A DNA stretch of 56,823 nt from Neelides folsomi (taxonomy: Eukaryota > Arthropoda > Collembola > Neelipleona > Neelidae). How positions within the stretch are numbered: position 1 is the first letter of the stretch; each line of letters starts with the position of its first letter. The notes under the pieces are model-generated. The model searched no databases, was not told the DNA's origin, and saw only the letters and a program-made list of their open reading frames with translations. Location of the stretch: the NCBI GenBank assembly GCA_034687125.1, contig JAQGBZ010000385.1, positions 1-56,823 of the forward strand, read 5' to 3'. Below, piece by piece: positions 48,401 to 56,823 of the stretch. A program made the position numbers and the translations under genes.

Positions 48401-51400
48401 ACTTAATTCGGTTTCGGGATCAAAGAGTGGAAGGTGAAGGTATCAGAAAATGAAATTGCTCTGAATATTCCATGAGTCGTGTTAACATCCTATTTAACGG
48501 GGGTTCTAATATACAGAAGACATTCATGAAATATTAATCACCTATTAGCACCAGCAGAAGATGAAGTGGATCCGTAGTTTTCTCTCACAGGAGGGGACGT
48601 GAGTCTCGAGGCTGCTTCTCGATTCCTCCGGTAAGCCGCAAGACTTTGCGGAGGGCTGTTTTCTCGTTTGCGATAAGACGATGAGTCCCTTGGCGGAGGT
48701 TCTCTTGGAGGAGCCCCTTCTCGAACATCCCGTTCTCGCCCAGGAGTCGGAGTTTCCCGGGCATTAGCACTCCTCGCCAACAGCGGCCCAATGTCCGTCT
48801 TCTCCATTTTGGAAGTCTTCTCTGGAGCTTTCTTGGGCTGCTCATCCTCAGAAGACTCTTCCTCGCTGGAGGACTCGCTGGAAGACTCTTTGGCCTCGGC
48901 CGTGGGCGTTTGCCTTGAGAATTTCGATTGTGGGAGAATTCGGCTCCTGGTGGCGGGAATCGGAGCGGCTCCGCTCGAGTCCTTTCTTTGAGTTTGGCCA
49001 ACTGTTCCGGCACTGGCCACTCCTTTAACCTTTTCGCCCTCTGAGGATTTGGAAAGAAAACGCTGTTTTATTTCTTCCGCTGAAAACACTGCGCCTGTAT
49101 TCAATTAGTTCATTCTTATAATGAACATTTTATTTATTTTATAGAACAAAGTTTTTTTATAATTCCAACGATAAGCTTATCGATTGCAGCCATCGAGCTA
49201 TTCAAAAATTAAAAAAAATCATTTATAAAACTCAGAAGCATCAGTTGGTTCATTTATCACTTACCAAAACATTTCAAAAAAGAATAAACTAAATTCCAAT
49301 GTGAACGATACTGTTCCACGTGTTGGTATTATTTTACAAAAGAGTTGATAAGTACTCGTATTACTCAAGCTGAAGCCATAAACTTCAATTTACAACTTTT
49401 AATATGAAAGAACCTGATTTGATGAACTAAAAATCTTGAATTTATTTGTTTTACAGTTTTTATTACTTCTGTTATAGTCTATCTATCTATTTGTACGGAC
49501 TCTTTGAGTCTGATATTATGAATTTTTATTTGGCTCCTTCCAATGGTTCATTTTCAATTTTATCTCACAATAAAACTGCAAATTAAAGTATGTATAAAAC
49601 TTTGGACTAAACTTTGATTTATTGTTCTTGAGAGCAAGATGATCAAAAGCATATAAAGCTATGCAAAATTTAAACAACTGCTCCAAAAATAAACTTGTTC
49701 GTGATTGATATCAGTATGGCGCATATTATTATTGTGCAAACTACTTAGTTATTTCTTAACATGTTATGAAACACCGAAATATCAAAGAAAAGGAAATTTT
49801 TGATCAAACCTGTATTTCTACTTGAAGCAGAGCTGGAAGAGGCTTCTGAACTCCCCGAGTCTGAACTCTCTGAGCGTCCCTTTGTAGCTGGAAATCGTTC
49901 CGGACTCAACTTTCTCACTGGCCTGACTTCTGGAGCTTGAGGTGTCAAAGGAGCGGTTTCGTGTTCCCCACTTCGCTCCGTGGAAGTCCTTGGAAAAGTT
50001 CGGTCTGATGGGGATTTGGGCTCGACGGAGGTTCTCTTTGACACGGAAGTGGCTCTCTTTGTAGAGGCAGCTTCTTCTTTATTTGCCTTCTTCTGCCTAG
50101 CGACGTCATCGTCCTCGCTCAATTGCCTATTTGTTCTCCACGGGGCCACTGGAGGGACCACAGCCGGAACGGTGACTTGAGTCACTCCCACCACCACATT
50201 GCTCTTTTCCACACTCTTCACCTTGGGGCAGTCGGACTCCTGAATTCGCTGAATGACCCTGGGAGAGTCGTGGAGGCGCGTAATGCCGCTAATCGGCCCC
50301 CGAGTTGCATCCTCCGTGTCGAGCACTTTCTCCCTTTCCTTTTTCTCCGGCTGGTCGAACCGAACACGCGGTTCAGTCGACTGCGTATCATCGAACGAAG
50401 TGTCCAAATGCCTCGTGAACCTTGATCTAAACCTCGATTTCCTCTCGCCGGTCTCTGAGTCTTCTCCATATGGCCTTGTCCCAGGAGCCCGGTCCCCAAA
50501 CTTTCTCCCACCAAACACAGGGCTCGTCCGTCCCTCGTCGTGCATTTCTTGTTGGCGGAACTGGGATGTGAGACGATGGTCGCTCTTGCTTCGCATCAAT
50601 GCTGACCCGGATGAGGACTGTGAGGTCAAATTGGCCTGGCCGCTGTTTGTAGTCGGAAGATGGAGATCCCCAAATGAGCCGAGAGTAATCACGAGGTTGT
50701 TGGGATCTTGGGCCATTGAGAATCGAATTCTCCTAGCGTAATCTCCAGGTTCGTACTCGAAATTCCGGATAAATTCCATTGTTCGGAGGAAAATGTCCTT
50801 TGTGTCCATGAGCTCATTGTCTTGCCAGGGAGAACCGGTGCTTTCTGGTTGAATATATTTCTCCACCAACTCGCAGTTTGACTGAATGTTCGAAATCTCC
50901 TGCTCCATGTTGCTCTTGAGATTCATCATCAGCTTCAATTCGGAACTTGTGTATTTCTCCACGTCATGTTTCAGGTTCTCAGCTCGGTCTTTCAGGGCCT
51001 TCGCCAACCGCCTCTTTATCACCCAGACTTTTATATACTTCCATTTCTAAGCATACACTTTACTGCCCACGCAGATCTCCGATCCTTTGAAAACAGGGAA
51101 ATTGGGGGCTGGCAGAATACATAGTAAAAGGTCATAAAATAAAGAATTGACCTACAATTTCCTCCTATTTTTCGATTTCCCTCTCTTTTCCTCATTTCTA
51201 TCTGTTTACCTCGGGTCATAAAAAGCGGCTTAATTTATAGTCAATCGATGATTTCCAGCAGCACAATGGGAAAAAGGATAGAAATCCCTTACTTGTTGTA
51301 TAACATTTTATTTTTACTCACTTCAGTGTTACTTATAAGTTATAATGGAAGGATATACCTAATAAATTAAAAAAAAAGGAAAGTGGTCGAGTAAGGAAAA

Positions 51401-53698
51401 AGCACACTTTTATTAGCCAAAGTATAAAGAATCTAATCAAAAATGAACAGAATGTTCGGAGTTGAGCATAAAAATTGCATATGTTAGAAGAAGATATGAA
51501 AGGTTTATTAAACATTTAAACAATAATGCGATTGGTGTTTCCGCTCATAAAATGGTTTTTTTTCAATGAATGGTCACAAGAGAGAATAAAAGTAAAATAT
51601 GCATTTGATATTTGCATTCTCATTTCTACCAATTCTCTTGGAGTTATTTTTTCAAACTTCATGTAAAAGTCTATCACGCAATAAAAATTCCCAACTCGTA
51701 TGTGTCTTTATAATACTAATCCCACTTGGATGAAAAGTCAATGAGCTGAGAGAGAAATTCCTTTTTGGAAAACTGGTTATAAATAGGCAGTTATGTCTTT
51801 AGCAAATGAAGATTTAAAGAGGGCGGAAGGATTTCTCTTGGGCATAATTTTATCCGGATGTTCATTCGAGAGAAGGGAGATCTACTGGATGAAAACGAGT
51901 TTGAATTGTCGTTTTAAAAGGCTACCTGTAGAGATCATCAATCTCTTCGACGACCGACAGGGAGTTCTGCTGGAGTTGAAGCGAGTTCTTCTCACACAAT
52001 GCATGGGCTTCTTCAAGACGGTGAATTACCCTCCGTACTTGATTGCTAATCCTGGTTATTTCCCTCTTGAGAACGTCCATGTGCCCCTCCTTGCAGTCAG
52101 AACAGACCCTCTTGTCGCAGTGAGCACAAAGGGCCAAGTAGGATTTCTCTGAGCAGACCTGACATCTTTCCATGATTTGATTTGATGTGGGATCTGGGAG
52201 TTCTCCAGTAATGTCGATGTGGAGTTCCAAGAACCGCTGGAGGGTCACGTTCGTGGGGAAGGCCTGGACTCCCTGGTAAGGGATCCGATGTTCTGCTCGG
52301 CATTCCGGGCACTTTACCTGTTCGAGTGAAAATTGACCTTTAATGTTTGCCATCTCGAAGGAATAATTTAGCATTCCAAGAGGGAGAGTGGGATTTTGAG
52401 CTGTCAGGGTGCCAAGTTGAGGTTCAGGTCGGTCAACTGGAAGGGAGCCACACACTCCCACCCAATCACCCAATCATCCCCAATTTCGGTAGGATCCCCC
52501 GTTAGTCACTCCGTGGCTATTTGGGGAACACATGCAGCGGGACACGTAATAAGTATATAGGGAATGTCGGAGAACGTGGAAATATCTCTAAAGGTTGGAC
52601 GTGGGAAGTGAGAAGATGTGTGGGAAGAAAGGAGGTAAATTGAAAGAGAAGCGAAATGACCTGTCGCCGGACGTAGTCGACGAGCCCTTCCATGCACGGC
52701 TCCATACAGAAGGAATGCTGACATGGGAGCAACTTCGGATTCCTATAGCGGTCTGGAAAAGAAATGTACAAGGTTTTATTTGGTTATGATCGCCATACGC
52801 GGGAGGTTTACTGGGCGAGAGCTTTCGCGATCATGTCAAAACCACGAGATTCTTTTCGACGGATAAAATATACTCATGGTCATGGTTATGTTTCCTCCGC
52901 CCATTATTAACTTTGGAATGGAATGTTCAAAATTACCATTAAGCCATCATGGTCCCTTTCTTCATTTTATTAAAGAACTCGGCTTACACACAGTTCTATT
53001 CTATCTACTATTCTATTATTAACGAGATTATGGGAATTTATGTATGAATGCCCGACTCTGATAAGAAACACATCAGACCGTGACTTTCATTTAGGAAAAT
53101 TTTTCAAACTTTCACTTAAACGATTAGTTTTTTCATCTCCAGCCTCTGTTTGTTTTTCAAAAGAATTCCTTAAAAAAATTCAATGTCCAAACTTGAAAAT
53201 CGCGTGGAAACTTATGACAGCGACACTATGGTTCACATTGTTAGAAATGTTTTAATACAATGTGTTTTTTGTGGTTATTCTATTGAAAATTTGAAAAGGC
53301 CTATCTGAACTCCCATATATTCATTCCCTGAATTTTCCTCTTGTGTATTTTCGCCATTTTCCGATTCCTTGCACCCAAACTTCACAAATTGCATACTATC
53401 AATTACAAAATTAATATGATTGAAAATCTTTAGTCCGTGAAATGTTTAAATTCTCTCAAATAAATATTTAAAATAATACTGAAGCGAAGAATATTAATAA
53501 TTTCCTAAAATCATGGTCAATACTAATCTGTATGATGCACGAACGGAATATTCAAAGGCCACCGTGATATTTTACAGATGGGAATTTTGGAAAGCCATTG
53601 ACTTTCCGTTTCCCAAGAATCCGGAAAATGGGGTCAGATAAGGGAAAAGACTTACCAAGGCAGATGGCACAGGTGAGAAGCTGATCAAATTGCTCCAT
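45443..53698 (-). CDS. tn: Thin/abba-type TRIM-NHL E3 ubiquitin ligase (TRIM32-like), complete
   Basis: Eleven exons on the minus strand: 53698-53656, 52752-52661, 52317-51926, 51011-49810, 49094-48542, 47587-47367, 47331-46607, 46510-46359, 46231-46145, 45799-45666, 45522-45443, giving 1226 residues. The RING (residues ~10-51) is complete: CAICL, LPCQHSFCMEPC, VKCPEC. A B-box-like zinc motif follows (CQVCSEKSYLALCAHCDK then CSDC..H), then a coiled coil ending in RRLAKALKDRAENLKHDVEK and the thin-specific NELMDTKDIFLRTMEFIRNF block. About 700 residues of Ser/Pro/Arg-rich linker precede six NHL repeats (FTWPRGIACGPDGSIVVADS, NHRVQIFD, ... CDRELHRVQVF) forming a propeller. In flies thin keeps muscle sarcomeres intact. 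The 43-base first exon codes only up to the first RING cysteines. Confidence 0.93.
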
Positions 53699-54404
53699 GT
53701 TTCAATCCCTCCTCTATGTTCCGAGAAGGCCAGCAAGACAATGATTGGGCTGAATGCAGCAGTGAATAATATTTTTTGAGAATTCCTCGATGAGGAGGCG
53801 AGACTTGCTTCTTTGCCCAACAAACTCAAACTGTAACCGGAGAGTCTTGTAAAAATAGAACAAACGGCTTGGGAGGATGAGAATGGAGTCACGTTCTTAA
53901 TATGGGTATGAGGTTATTTTCGGGTATCGGCGTGGGTTCGGCCACACTCCCAGGTCCCCAACCCGCGTAAAGAATCAACACGAGGACGATCAAGTTTTTC
54001 CTCATTTATGACTCCCATCTTCTTCTCTTTTTAACACGGGATTCAAGTCCCGGAACTTCCTGTTTCCTCTCTCATCAAAGTCCTACAGGTGCTTGGCCTC
54101 AAATTTAATTTCCTCACCCAACAACTTTCCAGGCAGCTTCTTTCATGTCATTTTAATTTACAAACCCCCTTCGCGAATTGCAATGAGGCTATTTTGCATA
54201 TACTTTTTCAGGGCTTTGAGCACGATTTTTCAGCTGGTACTTTTAGGTACATGGAACACAGGCTGTTTCATTCTAAATAAATCAATTTTGGCGAAAAAAT
54301 AGAACACAAGTGACCCGTAGCTTTCAGAAGTGAATCACATATAATTTAATGTACAGACAGTCAAAAGAAAGGATATTCAATAGAGCTCATAGACCAATTA
54401 TTCA
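53699..54404. other. Spacer between thin and the 5-HT1-like receptor gene
   Basis: About 700 bases holding the thin promoter/5' UTR on the right of its ATG (53698) and the receptor 3' UTR. Open frames on both strands here are short and featureless. A hairpin-like GGGATTCAAGTCCC at about 54041-54055 is not part of a tRNA. Confidence 0.5.
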
Positions 54405-55163
54405 CTACCGATACCTCGCAGTTCCGCATAGGATTTTTTTGAAAGCGGAGCGAAATTCGGGACTAAAAATGGTATAGATGATTGGATTGAGAGTAGAGTT
54501 GAAGTAGCCGAGCCAGAGGAAGCTGGTTTCAACGTACTCCGGGTACACGCAATAATTTTGGCACAAAGTCATGATGAGAGCCATTAGGAAGAAGGGGAGC
54601 CTGAAAGGAATTGAAATTTTAATTCCCATTTACATCCATAGCCAATTGCCAATTAAAGGTTCAAGTCCTGACCAGCAAATGACGAAAGCTCCGGTGATAA
54701 TAGCAAGGGTGTGGGCAGCCTTCCTTTCTCTCTTTGCCTCAATGGACTCTTTGTTCCGCTTCTTGGGCGGATGGGGCGGAGCAGGAGTGGTCGTGATGAT
54801 TGGCAAAGAAATCGTCGCTACCATACCCGACGGCGAGGGCGACAACGTGCTCATTTGGATTTCGTGGCTCGTTGACGTCTCGTTCTCTAAGTTGATTTCT
54901 ATGGTGGAGGGCGACGCCAGCTCGCTCATCGCTCCTTGATTGTCCGGGGTGAGTTCGGGGGATGGGTTGAGGTCCGCTGTCGACTCACGAGAATGCGGTT
55001 GGCAAGGAGAGAGGCTCACGGAATTGGGAAGCCGCTGTTCGGTCCTTACGTTTATTTTCCCAGGACGGTGTCGAATTCTCTTTCGGGCCGCAATCCAGAT
55101 CTTCCAGTATAGAAGAAGGATGACGATGAGCGGCACATAGAAAGTGGCCATTGTGGCGAAGAT
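54405..55163 (-). CDS. 5-HT1-like biogenic amine receptor (class A GPCR), last two exons
   Basis: Exons on the minus strand are 55163-54673 and 54600-54405 (intron GTCAGG...CAG, splitting a Trp codon). Transmembrane segment 5 reads [20 protein letters not shown] and is followed by a third cytoplasmic loop of about 125 residues rich in Ser, Pro and Thr. Segment 6 is [20 protein letters not shown] with the CWLP motif. Segment 7 is [19 protein letters not shown] with NPIIY, then helix 8 ([12 protein letters not shown]) and a short tail with a Cys for palmitoylation. The pattern is closest to arthropod 5-HT1 (Gi-coupled serotonin) receptors. Octopamine and dopamine receptors are less like it. Segments 1-4 with the aminergic Asp and DRY are not in the window. 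Confidence 0.87.
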
Positions 55164-56823
55164 CTACGGGAAAAGTCAGTGGGAAGATGAAAGACATATA
55201 CATACTATAGTATAGGTATTTGTATGACTAGATATTTCAAAATACATAGCTATACATACTATATAGTAAATAAGACACTTTATATGTATTACAAATATAT
55301 CATACTTAACAGGTATAATAAACTTATATCGTAAAATGAAAGCCATGTACTTTAACTGTATAAAATATATGTATTTATATGGAAGTTGAAAAGAAAATAA
55401 TCGAGAGGCCGTTTATTAAATTTTGATCCCTTTCCACACCCCTTAAACTCTTTTTACGAGTAACATGCTAAGAATAATCCATTCTTAGATTGACGCCGGA
55501 GTTCTTGTTCCATAAAGAGAGAAAGGACAAAAGCTTTCTTCACATAAACCTCTTCCATGAGCCAAATTTCCTCAATTAAAAAGTTTATATGGTCGATAAA
55601 AGCAGGTCAAATATCCCTTTCGTATCTTATCCCATCATTCCCACTTCACTTATTTTCCATCCTCAGCTAACTCTTTTCACGGCTCAACTAAACACTTCCA
55701 ATTTGCATTCTAAATTTTATTCGAGACGCCTGACTATTCCTACTGGACGAAATTGCCAAAATCGTCATTTTTAAATTTACAGCTCGAGTGTCTTGGTTGA
55801 TTTAAGAAAAAGATTTCATGTTTTTATTTCCAATTTGCATAAATCAACACAAGTATTCTTAAGTTATGATTTTAAGTATGACGAATATTAAAAAAATAAA
55901 CGAAAGGAATATTTGACTATGAAAAATGTAAATATTTATGACATGCCAAGTAGTCGTATCATTGAAAATCCGGGTCTGGCATTATTGCATAAGTGGGCTT
56001 GATTTAATTAAATTCTATTTCAGCACAGAGATTTATGGTTAGTGCATTGATATTGTATTTATTCAAATTTAAACTAGGTCAAGTTTGTTACGCCCCAAAT
56101 GACAAAATAGAATGTAAGTATTTATTATTAAACTTCGCAATTAAATTTCTAGGACTTAACCCAAGAAAGGGAAATTACAATATTCTCAACATCAACATCA
56201 TGTAGTATTTAGTGTGGACTTGATAAAAAGTAAAAACATTCGTTGAAAGGTTAATAATTAATAAATGCCAATGGAGGAATTTAAACTTTTACCACAAAAA
56301 TTCACTGTGTGCAACATTTATAAATAATGAGTGTGAGACCAATGAGAGTTATGGTCAGTTTGATACATACATGCTTCAAATGTGTAAAGGATTAAAGTCA
56401 ATTAATTGAATTTATTCGAAGAGCCAATTTCTTTCAATTAGTTCCAAAGGAATGAGTGCGGTAAATGTGGGAAAGTGCGATAAAGTCCTTGAATTCTAAT
56501 GGCACCAAATCAAGTCGATTCGTGTTTCATACCTTTGGCGTCGATCTATGTAACGAAGTAATAGAATAAATAATACATGTATCAATATTAATGAATAACA
56601 TTACCATGAATAACAATCAGGCTTGGGAAAAGAATTTTTCTCTGAAAGAAATAAAGATGAAATAAGGAGAATTTTTCTGACCCAAATAGAAAAAAACGGA
56701 AAAAAAGGAAAATTTCTAAAAATTTCTGAATTTTTTTACTAAATCGAAAGGGAAAAATACGAGAGAAAATAAAACATCGAACTCTTTCAAAATCAGCGAC
56801 TTTTAAACCATATTTAAAAGCAC
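55164..56823. other. Probable intron of the 5-HT1-like receptor gene
   Basis: The acceptor at 55165-55164 implies an upstream exon, but no segment 1-4 or DRY-containing exon is visible up to the window end. The DNA is A+T-rich with no other gene seen. Confidence 0.6.

Noticed and set aside
54036..54060. tRNA T-arm-like sequence (GGGATTCAAGTCCC)
   Set aside because: No A-box, anticodon stem or acceptor pairing can be formed with the 60 bases upstream.
54630..54939. 122-codon plus-strand frame opposite the 5-HT1-like receptor
   Set aside because: Shadow of the receptor's third cytoplasmic loop coding sequence.

Overview
The window is about 70% A+T eukaryotic DNA with many short introns (canonical GT-AG in all but one case), long introns and intergenic gaps, and several cut-and-paste transposon relics. 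The genes match arthropod families best: a frayed-type kinase, a thin/abba TRIM-NHL ligase with the insect layout, and a 5-HT1-like receptor. With the dense Tc1/mariner content, an arthropod is likely and a crustacean such as a parasitic copepod is plausible. The organism is inferred, not proven. All gene models below were built by hand from splice sites and reading phase, and exon coordinates are given in each entry.

Layout, left to right. 1-206: right end of a mariner-like element. 825-1566 (+): last two coding exons of an AVL9 homologue. 4414-11875 (+): complete SPAK/OSR1 (frayed) kinase gene. Its first intron carries, on the opposite strand, a complete trypsin-fold gene at 5702-6823 whose catalytic serine is replaced by phenylalanine. 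12369-15664 (-): complete 12-exon ABCF2 gene, with glycine where the first ATPase domain should have its catalytic glutamate. 16548-19894: two abutting transposons, a mariner-like element with a stop-interrupted transposase and a second element with terminal inverted repeats and a decayed minus-strand gene. 20232-20559 and 22839-23753: two related TA-flanked non-autonomous elements made largely of roughly 17-bp iterated motifs, the most unusual structure in the window. 25291-26542 (+): fructose-2,6-bisphosphatase domain gene with no kinase domain visible. 28859-35894 (+): complete 15-exon alkaline phosphatase without a GPI-anchor tail. 40190-42929 (-): eight internal exons of an MFSD12-like transporter, ends uncertain. 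43851-44723: hAT-like non-autonomous element with an 8-bp target duplication. 45443-53698 (-): complete 11-exon thin (TRIM32-like) E3 ligase. 54405-55163 (-): last two exons of a 5-HT1-like receptor, whose 5' exons lie beyond the window.

The genes are not an operon and do not form one pathway. They look like ordinary housekeeping and neuromuscular genes interspersed with repeats. No RNA gene and no CRISPR array was found. The remaining long stretches are A+T-rich intergenic or intronic DNA in which I see no gene.
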